In this document: positions 45,438 through 54,826 of the stretch, piece by piece
How the letters are laid out: every line of letters starts with the position of its first letter
Numbering within the stretch: position 1 is the stretch's first letter
Source of the DNA: Streptomyces sp. NBC_00154
GTDB lineage: Bacteria > Actinomycetota > Actinomycetes > Streptomycetales > Streptomycetaceae
Length of the DNA stretch: 64,000 bases
NCBI RefSeq assembly: GCF_026342835.1
Contig: NZ_JAPEMI010000001.1
Coordinates: forward strand, 4,532,501-4,596,500
Reading direction: 5' to 3'
Position numbers and translations under genes: made by a program
Notes under the pieces: model-generated
What the model saw: only the letters and a program-made list of their open reading frames with translations
Told to the model about the DNA's origin: nothing
The model's database searches: none

Positions 45438-46756
45438 CCGCCCGCACCCGACGGACCGGCCGTCCGGAACGCGTTCCTGCCGAGACGCCTGCGGCGCAGC
45501 GCGGGCACGCTGATCTCCGTGACGGCCTGTTCGGGCGACCCCAACTTCGGCACCGCTCCCGACAGCGTGCCGGTGGTCGCGGCGAGCAGGGCCGCGGGAG
45601 CGCCGCCCCGGCGGCGGACCGAACCGGGCACCAGCGGACGGCCACCGGTGTGCAGTGCGACGGCCGTGACCGGGGCGGCGACCAGCAGCGTCACGGCGCC
45701 CAGGATCAAGCCCATGACCGGGTAGCCGGCCACCTCGGACAGCACACTGCCGAGGACCGGGCCGCAGGCCACGCCGACGGACGACGCGGAGCCCGCAAGG
45801 ACCGCCCAGCGTCCGCGTACGTCCAGGGCCGCGGCCAGACCGATCAGATACGACAGGACCACCGGGTAGACGGTGTTCCACGTGATCTCGCCGGCGGCGA
45901 ACGAACCGAGGCCGCCCGCCGACGAGCTCAGCACGATGCTGGCCGCGATGATCATCGTCCCGAGACCGATCGGCAGGGCCCGGCCGAGCCGTGCGCCCAG
46001 CACCCCGGCACCCATCACACCGAGCAGCGCGGCGCCGAGCGCGGCGGCGAACACCGCTCCGACGGTGACCTCGGAGAGCCCGGCCTGGACCACGCCGATC
46101 CGGCTGCTGACGCCCCACAGTGCGTTCTGTGCCATGGACCAGACGAGCATGCCGCCCGCCAGCACCAGACCGGAGCGGCGGTGCGGCAGCCGCCCGGAGG
46201 CGGGCGTGCCGGTACCGGTGGCCGCCGAGCCGCCGAGCCGTGCGGTGGCGGGCCAGACGAGCAGGGCGACCAGCGCGATCGAGGCGAACGGCAGCCGGTG
46301 GCTGCTGCCCAGGTGCGGCATCGTCAGATAGAGGGCTCCCGCGGTCGCGGAGACGCTGAGCAGTCCCAGGGACGAGGTGCGGTGCGGATCGCGCTGCGCG
46401 GCGATGCCGGCCGCGGCCACCGCCGTCGCCGTACCGGAGCCGAAGCCGCCGATCATCGCGCCCATGACCACCAGCGGCACGGAGCCCGTCAGCGCGGCGC
46501 AGCCGTACCCGGTCACGGCCAGGAGCAGCCCGATCCGCGCCGGTCTCCGCAGTCCGTACACCTCGACCCGGCCCGCCAGCGAGAACCCGGCGGTGGCCGA
46601 GCTCAACAGCAGCGCGCTGCCGACCAGGCCGGCCTGGGCTGCGCTGAGGCCCAGATGGGAGAGCCTGGCGACAAGGGTGGGGAGCAGATAGGCGGCGAGG
46701 TAACCGGCGGTGAACACGGCGACCAGGGGCCACGCGGCGCGAGGGCGCGAGGACAT
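45401..46756 (-). CDS. MFS transporter (exporter-like)
   Basis: A 451-residue membrane protein with about twelve hydrophobic helices. The first is AWPLVAVFTAGYLAAYLLPT, and the long TM bundle ends before a basic, Ser-rich cytoplasmic tail (about 395-451). It lacks the canonical GxxxDRxGRR loop. AGGA 6 nt upstream supports ATG 46756 rather than 46774. The substrate is unknown. It is divergent from the PfkB kinase across 330 bp that contain a Crp-like palindrome. Confidence 0.88.
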   Translation of the reverse strand: MSSRPRAAWPLVAVFTAGYLAAYLLPTLVARLSHLGLSAAQAGLVGSALLLSSATAGFSLAGRVEVYGLRRPARIGLLLAVTGYGCAALTGSVPLVVMGAMIGGFGSGTATAVAAAGIAAQRDPHRTSSLGLLSVSATAGALYLTMPHLGSSHRLPFASIALVALLVWPATARLGGSAATGTGTPASGRLPHRRSGLVLAGGMLVWSMAQNALWGVSSRIGVVQAGLSEVTVGAVFAAALGAALLGVMGAGVLGARLGRALPIGLGTMIIAASIVLSSSAGGLGSFAAGEITWNTVYPVVLSYLIGLAAALDVRGRWAVLAGSASSVGVACGPVLGSVLSEVAGYPVMGLILGAVTLLVAAPVTAVALHTGGRPLVPGSVRRRGGAPAALLAATTGTLSGAVPKLGSPEQAVTEISVPALRRRRLGRNAFRTAGPSGAGGQSNAYASTSDR

Positions 46757-46903
46757 GGGAGTTCCTGAAGACATGCCGAAGAAGGCAGGGGAGGGCAATG
46801 AAGGAAAATGCGGGGGAAAGCGGCGCACCCGTCGGTGACGTCGACGGCGATGCTCGCGCGCCAATTTGTATCAAGTGCGCACAGCTGACCGAAAGGCGCC
46901 CTC

Positions 46904-46921
46904 ATGTGATCTGGATCACAT
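46904..46921. promoter_or_regulatory. perfect Crp-like operator in a 330-bp divergent region
   Basis: ATGTGATC-TG-GATCACAT: TGTGA and TCACA separated by 6 bp, with perfect arms and outer A/T. This matches the classic Crp half-site pair. It lies 148 bp before the MFS start and 165 bp before the kinase start. The surrounding intergenic DNA (46757-47086) is unusually AT-rich (for example TTTGTGTTTACAGTTTTACG from 46921). I see no gene in it. Confidence 0.75.
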
Positions 46922-47086
46922 TTGTGTTTACAGTTTTACGGACCGGGTAGCAGCGAATGTTTACGCAGGTCAGCGCGCGTACGCGCAGGCCGGCCGCACG
47001 CCCTCCCGGCGCGGCGGCGCGGACCCTCCGGATGTGTACGCGTATCGGGCACACTGGCGGGATCTGCCACGACCGGGGAGTGCAAG

Positions 47087-48190
47087 GTGAGCACAGACAA
47101 TCCAGGCATCGACCCACTGGACGGACTGCGCGCCCCGCAGGACCCGGCCTGCGATGTGTTCCTCACCGGCACGGTCTTCCTCGACATCGTCTTCACCGGC
47201 CTGGACAGCGCCCCGGTGCGCGGCACCGAGTCCTGGGCGCGCGGCATGGGCTCCAGCCCCGGCGGGGTCGCCAACATGGCCACCGCACTGGCCAGACTCG
47301 GACTGCACACCTCGCTCGCCGCGGCATTCGGTGACGACCACTACGGGGAGTACTGCTGGGACGCTCTCGAGCAGGGCGAGGGCATCGACCTCTCGATGTC
47401 GCACACCGTCCGCGGCTGGCATTCGCCGGTGACCGTGTCGATGGCGTACGAGGGCGAGCGGACGATGGTCTCGCACGGCCACGAGGCCCCGCCGCCCGCC
47501 ACCCCGGCGAACCGGACCTTCCCGCACTGCCCGCCGCGCGCCCGCGCCGCCATCGCCTCACTGGCTCCCGGCCGCAGCGAACCGTGGGTGGCCACCGCGG
47601 CCCGGCACGGCGCCCGGATCTTCGCCGACGTCGGCTGGGACGAGACCGGCCGGTGGGACCTGGACGCGCTGCCCGACCTGGAGCACTGCCAGGCCTTTCT
47701 GCCCAACGCGGAGGAGGCGATGCGCTACACCCGCACCGACTGCCCGCGCGCCGCCGCCCACCACCTGGCCGAGCGGGTGCCGCTCGCCGTCGTCACGCTC
47801 GGTGCGGAGGGCGCGTACGCGGTGGACGCGGCGACCGGCGTGACCGCCGAGGTGCCCGCGATCGAGGTCGAGGCGCTCGATCCGACCGGAGCGGGCGACG
47901 TCTTCGTCGCCGGTTTCGTCACCGGCACCCTGGCGGACTGGCCGCTGGCCGACCGGCTGGCCTTCGCCGGACTGACCGCGGCGCTCTCCGTGCAGGAGTT
48001 CGGCGGGTCCCTGTCGGCGCCGGGCTGGGCGGAGATCGCCGCCTGGTGGCAGCGGGTCCGCACCTGCGACGGCCAGGATCCGGCGGCGCTGCAGCGGTAC
48101 GCCTTCCTGGAGGACCTGCTGCCCGCGGCCGCCCGGCCCTGGCCGCTGCGCCGGGCCGTACCCACGATCGGCTTCCGCAGACCGGCCTGA
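47087..48190 (+). CDS. PfkB family carbohydrate/nucleoside kinase
   Basis: A 367-residue kinase. GGVANMATALARLGLHTSLA is the first PfkB motif and EALDPTGAGDVFVAGFVTG the second, with the catalytic Asp in GAGD. There is a Pro/Arg-rich insertion around residues 135-165. GTG 47087 has GGGGAG 6 nt upstream. The substrate may be a sugar or nucleoside; purine turnover by the nearby deaminase makes a nucleoside possible, but this is inference. Confidence 0.9.
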   Translation: MSTDNPGIDPLDGLRAPQDPACDVFLTGTVFLDIVFTGLDSAPVRGTESWARGMGSSPGGVANMATALARLGLHTSLAAAFGDDHYGEYCWDALEQGEGIDLSMSHTVRGWHSPVTVSMAYEGERTMVSHGHEAPPPATPANRTFPHCPPRARAAIASLAPGRSEPWVATAARHGARIFADVGWDETGRWDLDALPDLEHCQAFLPNAEEAMRYTRTDCPRAAAHHLAERVPLAVVTLGAEGAYAVDAATGVTAEVPAIEVEALDPTGAGDVFVAGFVTGTLADWPLADRLAFAGLTAALSVQEFGGSLSAPGWAEIAAWWQRVRTCDGQDPAALQRYAFLEDLLPAAARPWPLRRAVPTIGFRRPA

Positions 48191-48338
48191 CAGTGAGGCA
48201 TGCGGGCACGCATGTTCGCCATGCGTACGAAAAAGCCCTCGGTGTTGTCCGTGCGGAGTCGTACGCTTGGTAATCCAGAGGTTGTCGAGCAGCGAGAACC
48301 CTGCAACGGGAGGTATGTGCAGGCCCGAGGGCCGGCCC

Positions 48339-49355
<1,017 letters not shown>

Positions 49356-49367
49356 TCGCAGCGCACC

Positions 49368-49865
49368 ATGTCGATCGACGTCAACAACGAGTCCGGAACC
49401 GAGGTCGACGAGCAGGCGATCCTCGACATCGCCCGTTACGCGCTCGCGCGGATGCGGATCCACCCGCTCTCCGAACTCTCGGTGATCGTGGTGGACACCG
49501 ACGCCATGGAGCAGCTCCACATCCAGTGGATGGACCTGCCGGGTCCGACGGATGTCATGTCCTTCCCGATGGACGAACTGCGTCCGCCGGCCAAGGACGA
49601 CGAGGAGCCCCCGCAGGGCCTCCTCGGTGACATCGTGCTCTGCCCCGAGGTGGCGAAGAAGCAGGGCGAGGACGCGGAGACCCAGCACTCCATGGACGAG
49701 GAGCTCCAGCTCCTCACCGTCCACGGAGTGCTGCATCTCCTCGGGTACGACCACGAGGAGCCGGACGAGAAGGCCGAGATGTTCGGTCTCCAGGCGGCGA
49801 TCGTCGATGGCTGGCGCGCCGAGCACGGCCTGACCGGTCCGTCGCCCGCTCCGACCGTGTCGTGA
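49368..49865 (+). CDS. ybeY: endoribonuclease YbeY (rRNA maturation factor)
   Basis: A 165-residue metalloenzyme. HGVLHLLGYDH is the HxxxHxxxxxH zinc site and PGPTDVMSFPMDE the conserved N-terminal region. It matures 16S rRNA 3' ends and degrades defective 70S ribosomes. The stop overlaps the corC-like GTG (GTGA). Confidence 0.97.
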   Translation: MSIDVNNESGTEVDEQAILDIARYALARMRIHPLSELSVIVVDTDAMEQLHIQWMDLPGPTDVMSFPMDELRPPAKDDEEPPQGLLGDIVLCPEVAKKQGEDAETQHSMDEELQLLTVHGVLHLLGYDHEEPDEKAEMFGLQAAIVDGWRAEHGLTGPSPAPTVS

Positions 49866-51154
49866 GCGTCCCCCTCATCACCGGAGCCGTCCTGCTGATC
49901 GTCGTCGGCTGGCTGGCGGCCTGCGCCGAGGCGGGCATCGCCCGGACGTCGAGCTTCCGGGCCGCCGAGGCTGTCCGGTCCGGGCGGCGCGGCAGCGACA
50001 AGCTGGAACAGGTCGCGGCCGACCCGACCCGCTATCTCAATGTCGCCCTGCTGGTGCGGGTCGCCTGCGAGATGGCGGCCGGGGTGCTCGTCACGTACGC
50101 CTGCCTGAAGGAGTTCACGGAGACCTGGGAGGCGCTGGCCGTCGCGATGGGCGTGATGGTCCTCGTCTCCTATGTCGCCATCGGGGTCTCGCCGCGGACC
50201 ATCGGCAGGCAGCACCCGCTGAACACGGCGACGGCCGCGGCATACGTCCTGCTGCCGCTGGCCAGGATCATGGGCCCGATCCCGCAACTGCTGATCCTGC
50301 TGGGCAACGCGCTCACACCCGGCAAGGGTTTCCGCAAGGGGCCGTTCGCGAGCGAGGCCGAACTGCGCGCGATGGTCGACCTCGCCGAGCAGGAGTCGCT
50401 GATCGAGGACGAGGAGCGGCGCATGGTGCACTCCGTCTTCGAGCTCGGCGACACGCTCGTACGCGAGGTGATGGTGCCGCGGACGGACCTGGTCTGCATC
50501 GAGCGGTACAAGACGATCCGGCAGGCGCTGACCCTGGCCCTGCGCTCCGGGTTCTCGCGGATCCCGGTCACCGGGGAGAACGAGGACGACATCGTCGGGA
50601 TCGTCTACCTCAAGGACCTCGTCCGCAAGACGCACATCAACCGGGAGTCGGAAGCCGATCTGGTCTCCACGGCGATGCGGCCGGCCGCGTTCGTGCCGGA
50701 CACGAAGAACGCCGGGGATCTGCTGCGCGAGATGCAGCAGGACCGCAGCCATGTCGCCGTCGTCATCGACGAGTACGGCGGCACGGCGGGGATCGTCACG
50801 ATCGAGGACATCCTGGAGGAGATCGTCGGCGAGATCACCGATGAGTACGACCGCGAACTGCCGCCCGTCCAGGCGCTGGAGAACGGCTGCTTCCGGGTGA
50901 CCGCCCGGCTCGACATCGGTGACCTCGGCGACCTGTTCGACCTCGACGAGTACGACGACGAGGACGTGGAAACGGTCGGCGGGCTGCTCGCGAAAGCGCT
51001 GGGCCGGGTACCGATCGCCGGGGCGTCGGCGGTCGTCGACCTGCCCGACGGGCGTCGGCTGCGGCTGACGGCGGAGTCTCCGGCGGGGCGCCGGAACAAG
51101 ATTGTCACGGTGCTGGTGGAGCCGGTGGGGCCGGAGGAGGAGAAGGCGGAATGA
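49862..51154 (+). CDS. CNNM/CorC-type hemolysin family membrane protein with CBS pair
   Basis: A 430-residue protein. A DUF21/CNNM membrane domain with about four helices (1-165) is followed by a CBS pair (about 185-310, containing VMVPRTDLVCIE and VVIDEYGGTAGIVTIEDILE) and a CorC/HlyC domain (about 325-415). The family is linked to magnesium and cobalt efflux. GTG 49862 overlaps the ybeY stop, and its own stop overlaps the next ATG. Confidence 0.95.
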   Translation: MSVPLITGAVLLIVVGWLAACAEAGIARTSSFRAAEAVRSGRRGSDKLEQVAADPTRYLNVALLVRVACEMAAGVLVTYACLKEFTETWEALAVAMGVMVLVSYVAIGVSPRTIGRQHPLNTATAAAYVLLPLARIMGPIPQLLILLGNALTPGKGFRKGPFASEAELRAMVDLAEQESLIEDEERRMVHSVFELGDTLVREVMVPRTDLVCIERYKTIRQALTLALRSGFSRIPVTGENEDDIVGIVYLKDLVRKTHINRESEADLVSTAMRPAAFVPDTKNAGDLLREMQQDRSHVAVVIDEYGGTAGIVTIEDILEEIVGEITDEYDRELPPVQALENGCFRVTARLDIGDLGDLFDLDEYDDEDVETVGGLLAKALGRVPIAGASAVVDLPDGRRLRLTAESPAGRRNKIVTVLVEPVGPEEEKAE

Positions 51155-51504
51155 CTCCGCAGGAGCTGAGGGTGTTCTGCCTGGAGTTCAACGCGAGCGT
51201 CGAGGAGTTTCCGTTCGGACCGGAGACCTCGGTGTTCAAGGTGCTCGGCAAGATGTTCGCGCTCAGCACGCTGGACGCGCGGCCGCTGACGGTCAATCTG
51301 AAGTGCGATCCGGATGACGCGGTGCGGTTGCGGGAGGAGTACGCGGCGATCGTGCCGGGCTGGCACATGAACAAGCGGCACTGGAACACGGTGACGGTGT
51401 CCGGGGTGCCGGGACGGTTGCTGCGCGAGCTGATCGAGGACTCGTACGACCTGGTGGTGGCGGGGCTGCCGCGGGCGGAACGGCTGCGGCTGGACCGGGC
51501 GTAG
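51151..51504 (+). CDS. MmcQ/YjbR family protein
   Basis: A 117-residue CyaY-like-fold protein. Typical features are FNASVEEFPFGPETSVFKV at the start, ALSTLDARPLTVNLKCDP in the middle and PGWHMNKRHWNTV. The family may bind DNA or phosphorylated ligands, but no enzyme activity is assigned. ATG overlaps the preceding stop (ATGA). Confidence 0.93.
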   Translation: MTPQELRVFCLEFNASVEEFPFGPETSVFKVLGKMFALSTLDARPLTVNLKCDPDDAVRLREEYAAIVPGWHMNKRHWNTVTVSGVPGRLLRELIEDSYDLVVAGLPRAERLRLDRA

Positions 51505-51557
51505 TTCTCTGCGGGGGCGGGGCGGGGAACGAGCCACCCGCTTCGTATGCTCGGCAC

Positions 51558-51911
51558 ATGACTGAGAGCACCGACCTCGGCCCCGAGGACCGCAAGATCG
51601 TCACCCTGGCGCGCAGCGCCCGCGCCCGCAACGGTGTGCCGGAGGGCGCGGCCGTACGGGACGAGACCGGGCGTACGTATGTCGCGGGGACCGTGCAGCT
51701 GGAGTCGCTGAGGCTCAGCGCGCTGCAGACCGCCGTCGCGATGGCGGTGGCCAGCGGCGCCACCTCCCTGGAGGCGGCCGCGATCGTCTCCGAGGCCGAG
51801 GCCCCGTCGGACGCGGACCGTGCGGCGGTACGGGACCTGGGCGGGCCGGCGACCCCGGTGCTGCTGGCCGGGCCGGACGGTGTGCTTCGGCTCAGCGTGA
51901 CGGCCGGCTGA
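51558..51911 (+). CDS. degenerate cytidine-deaminase-like protein
   Basis: A 117-residue protein that keeps the first part of the cytidine deaminase fold (EGAAVRDETGRTYVAGTVQL then an Ala-rich helix). The zinc/catalytic motif that normally reads C-A-E is LSALQ here (Cys to Ser, Glu to Leu), and the PCxxC motif is absent. It therefore cannot be an active deaminase of the known type. In Bacillus and others an active cdd sits directly before era, and here the degenerate form holds the same position. Its role is unknown. Confidence 0.8.
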   Translation: MTESTDLGPEDRKIVTLARSARARNGVPEGAAVRDETGRTYVAGTVQLESLRLSALQTAVAMAVASGATSLEAAAIVSEAEAPSDADRAAVRDLGGPATPVLLAGPDGVLRLSVTAG

Positions 51912-52092
51912 CGTCGGGCCGACACACCGCCGAGCGCACCCGGGCGCGGGTCCCCGGCACCGGAAAGACCCTGGCCGGCATCCCGTGCCGGGCCCGCCGG
52001 AGCCGCACCGGTACGGCCTGGGACGACGCCCGGGGAGCCATGCGGCGGCCCGCTGTGCGGCAGGGCCGTCCGGATCGGGGACAATGGGCGCC

Positions 52093-53058
52093 ATGAGCGC
52101 TCGACCTAACCCAGAAGCTGCTGCGCAGCAGGCTGAGAACAATGCCCCCCACCGGGCCGGCTTCGCCTGCTTCGTGGGCCGCCCCAACGCGGGCAAGTCC
52201 ACCCTTACGAACGCTCTGGTCGGCCAGAAGGTGGCGATCACCTCCAACCGGCCCCAGACCACCCGGCACACGGTGCGCGGCATCGTGCACCGCGAGGATG
52301 CGCAGCTGATCCTGGTCGACACCCCCGGCCTCCACAAGCCGCGCACCCTGCTGGGCGAGCGGCTCAACGACGTCGTACGCACCACCTGGGCCGAGGTCGA
52401 CGTCATCGGCTTCTGCCTGCCCGCCGACCAGAAGCTCGGCCCCGGCGACAAGTTCATCGTCAAGGAACTCGCGGGGATCAAGAAGACCCCGAAGATCGCG
52501 ATCATCACCAAGACCGACCTGGTCGAATCCAAGCAGCTCGCCGAACAGCTGCTCGCCGTCTCCCGCCTCGGCGAGGAGCTCGGCTTCGAGTGGGCCGAGA
52601 TCATCCCGGTCTCCGCCGTGAAGGACAGCCAGGTCGACCTGCTCGCCGACCTGATCGCCCCGCTGCTCCCCGAGAGCCCACCGCTGTACCCGGAGGGCGA
52701 CCTCACCGACGAGCCCGAGATGGTCATGGTCGCGGAGCTGATCCGGGAGGCCGCGCTCGAAGGCGTACGCGACGAGCTGCCGCACTCCATCGCGGTCGTC
52801 GTCGAGGAGATGCTGCCGCGCGAGGACCGTCCCGCGGACAGGCCGCTGCTGGACATCCACGCGAACGTCTACATCGAGCGGCCCAGCCAGAAGGGCATCA
52901 TCATCGGCCCGAAGGGCAAGCGGCTGAAGGAGGTCGGCATGAAGTCGCGCAAGCACATCGAGGCGCTGCTCGGTACGCCGGTCTTCCTGGACCTGCACGT
53001 GAAGGTCGCCAAGGACTGGCAGCGCGATCCCAAGCAGCTGCGCAAGCTCGGATTCTGA
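52093..53058 (+). CDS. era: GTPase Era
   Basis: A 321-residue GTPase that binds the 3' end of 16S rRNA in 30S assembly. G1 is GRPNAGKST and G3 DTPGL. G4, usually NKxD, reads TKTD (IITKTDLVE). A KH domain with GIIIGPKGKRLKEVG follows. ATG 52093 (MSARPNPEAAAQQ) is preferred; ATG 52084 is three codons upstream. It follows ybeY-corC-yjbR-cdd-like genes, with a 181-bp gap before the start. Confidence 0.97.
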   Translation: MSARPNPEAAAQQAENNAPHRAGFACFVGRPNAGKSTLTNALVGQKVAITSNRPQTTRHTVRGIVHREDAQLILVDTPGLHKPRTLLGERLNDVVRTTWAEVDVIGFCLPADQKLGPGDKFIVKELAGIKKTPKIAIITKTDLVESKQLAEQLLAVSRLGEELGFEWAEIIPVSAVKDSQVDLLADLIAPLLPESPPLYPEGDLTDEPEMVMVAELIREAALEGVRDELPHSIAVVVEEMLPREDRPADRPLLDIHANVYIERPSQKGIIIGPKGKRLKEVGMKSRKHIEALLGTPVFLDLHVKVAKDWQRDPKQLRKLGF

Positions 53059-53081
53059 GGCGGGTCAGCCGCGCACCGATC

Positions 53082-53348
53082 TCACGCGCCCTCCTTGAGG
53101 ACGCGTGAGATCAGTGCGCGCTGCGCGTCGGTCAGATGCGGATCCGCGCAGTGGACGGTGCGGTCACCTACCGTGATCCGGTACTGGAAGCCGTCCGGCA
53201 CTCCGGGCGGTGGGGTGCCCCGGCCGTCCGCGAGCGCGGATTCGGCCAGGGCCTCCCAGTCGGCGGCGTCGGCCAGGCCCGAGGTGTCGACCTCGCGGTG
53301 GCGTGCGATGCCGGCGAAACCGCCGGTGCGACGTACCTGGATGCGCAA
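53082..53348 (-). CDS. emfourin-like protease inhibitor
   Basis: An 88-residue protein beginning MRIQVRRTGGFAGIARHREV, the pattern of emfourin, the proteinaceous inhibitor of protealysin. It starts with TTG at 53348, supported by AGGAG 7 nt upstream. It sits directly downstream of an M4 protease on the same strand, as in Serratia protealysin operons. No signal peptide is present. A hairpin lies between them at 53373-53389. Confidence 0.8.
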   Translation of the reverse strand: MRIQVRRTGGFAGIARHREVDTSGLADAADWEALAESALADGRGTPPPGVPDGFQYRITVGDRTVHCADPHLTDAQRALISRVLKEGA

Positions 53349-53372
53349 GGTCCGACTCCTCTCGGGTTGTCC

Positions 53373-53389
53373 CCGGGGCTCTGCCCCGG
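53373..53389 (-). terminator. hairpin between M4 protease and inhibitor
   Basis: CCGGGGC-TCT-GCCCCGG is a perfect 7-bp stem 16 bp before the inhibitor's Shine-Dalgarno sequence. It may end or reduce transcription from the protease into the inhibitor, or stabilise mRNA ends. Confidence 0.45.
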
Positions 53390-53459
53390 ACTCCGCTCCT
53401 CAATCTCCCCCCATGGCCTCAAAAAGACATGGGGACCTCCGAGGGGCTTGCTCCTGCGA

Positions 53460-54533
53460 CTACGCAGACGGCACGCCGACCTCCGACCAGGCCTTCCGTA
53501 CCGCCTCCAGTTCGTCGCCCTCGCCGTAGCGGTCCTTCGCCGCCTCGACCGTCAGACGGGCGAAGTCCGAGAAGTCCGCGTCCCCGGCCAGTCCGCCGCC
53601 CGTGAGCACGTCGAACCAGAGCTGTCCCGCCCGCTCCCACGCGTTGCCGCCGAGCGCCGTGGCCAGCAGGTAGAAGGCGCGGTTCGGGATGCCGGAGTTC
53701 AGATGTACACCGCCGTTGTCCTCGGTGGTGTGGATGTAGTCCTCCATCGACGCGGGCTGCGGGTCCTTGCCGAGCACATCGTCGTCGTACGCCGTTCCCG
53801 GCGCCTTCATCGAGCGCAGCGCCTCCCCCTGGACCCGGGGGGCCAGCAGTCCGGCGCCGATCAGCCAGTCGGCCTGGTCCGCGGTCTGGCCCAGCGAGTA
53901 CTGCTTGACCAGGGAGCCGAAGACGTCCGACATGGACTCGTTGAGCGCGCCGGACTGGCCGAAATAGCTCAGGTTGGCCGTGTACTGGGTGAGGCCGTGC
54001 GTCAGTTCGTGACCGATCACATCGATGGCGACGGTGAAGTCGAGGAAGATCTCCCCGTCCCCGTCGCCGAAGACCATCTGCTCGCCGTCGAAGAACGCGT
54101 TGTTGTACTGCTCGTCGTAGTGCACGGAGCCGATCAGCGGCAGCCCGTTGCTGTCGATCGAACGGCGGCCGTACGCCGTGAGCAGCAGTTCGAAGGTGGC
54201 GCCGAGCCCCGCGTACGCGCGGTTGACGCTCGCGTCCTGCGTCGGCTGCTCCCCCTCGGAGCGGACCTTGAAGCCCGGCAACTGCGTGCCGTGCCGACAG
54301 TCGTACAGGATGCGCTCGGGCTTGTCGGACTCCGTCCCCGTCGCCACGGTGGGCACGGAGGGGACGAGGGTGGTCATCTGGCGGCGGGTACGCCGGGCGG
54401 CGTCGCCCTCCAGGGTGCGGCGGGCCGGACCGGAGAGACCGGGGTCGTCGGCCTGTGACAGCTTGTCGAGAACATGGGGCGGCACGATCGTGCAGAAGAC
54501 GGGATGGAACCCGTGCTGAGGTCGAGGCTGCAT
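53460..54533 (-). CDS. M4 family metalloprotease (protealysin-like)
   Basis: A 357-residue thermolysin-family protease. The zinc site is DVIGHELTHGL (His175, Glu176, His179) with Glu199 in ALNESMSD. There is no signal peptide. The short propeptide (1-55) contains CTIVPPHVL, the cysteine and Pro-Pro motif of protealysin-like precursors in which Cys14 may cap the zinc. An internal insertion-free core ends at GVPSA. The ATG at 54533 gives MQPRPQHGF. Its nearest downstream gene is the emfourin-like inhibitor, so the pair looks like a protease and its cognate inhibitor. Confidence 0.93.
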   Translation of the reverse strand: MQPRPQHGFHPVFCTIVPPHVLDKLSQADDPGLSGPARRTLEGDAARRTRRQMTTLVPSVPTVATGTESDKPERILYDCRHGTQLPGFKVRSEGEQPTQDASVNRAYAGLGATFELLLTAYGRRSIDSNGLPLIGSVHYDEQYNNAFFDGEQMVFGDGDGEIFLDFTVAIDVIGHELTHGLTQYTANLSYFGQSGALNESMSDVFGSLVKQYSLGQTADQADWLIGAGLLAPRVQGEALRSMKAPGTAYDDDVLGKDPQPASMEDYIHTTEDNGGVHLNSGIPNRAFYLLATALGGNAWERAGQLWFDVLTGGGLAGDADFSDFARLTVEAAKDRYGEGDELEAVRKAWSEVGVPSA

Positions 54534-54691
54534 GGGGTCGACTGTGGCACCGCGTCACCGTCGTGTCACTGGTTGCCATCAGGATTGACGAAATGGAGTG
54601 ACTGATCACTCTTTACCCGTTACCGGCACCCGGTCCCGCATACTGATACGGACCGACATCCCAGGCACCCCTCGGTTAGTCTCGTTGCATC

Positions 54692-54739
54692 ATGCGTTAC
54701 GGGCTGCTTCTTCTTAGCTGCCGCGGCGAGGGCCTGTAG
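54692..54739 (+). CDS. leucine leader peptide of leuA
   Basis: A 15-residue frame, MRYGLLLLSCRGEGL, with four consecutive Leu codons (CTG CTT CTT CTT), three of them rare CTT, and one more Leu codon before the stop. It lies 88 bp before leuA. I recall such a peptide before leuA in other Streptomyces. A GC-rich hairpin starts at its last codons (54721). The design matches leucine attenuation and mirrors the leader of leuS at 12189. Confidence 0.85.
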   Translation: MRYGLLLLSCRGEGL

Positions 54740-54764
54740 TCGTAGGCCGACCCCCTCCCCGCGG
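54721..54764 (+). terminator. leuA attenuator-like hairpin
   Basis: CCGCGGCGAGGG pairs with CCCTCCCCGCGG with one mismatch, and GGCCT/AGGCC forms an inner stem. The left arm overlaps the leader peptide's last codons, so a translating ribosome would block it. There is no U-tract. Confidence 0.55.
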
Positions 54765-54826
54765 AGTCTGGTGCTGCAGCGACACAGTCGGCCGTCCCAT
54801 TGCTGGACCCCGAGGAGCCGTACGCC

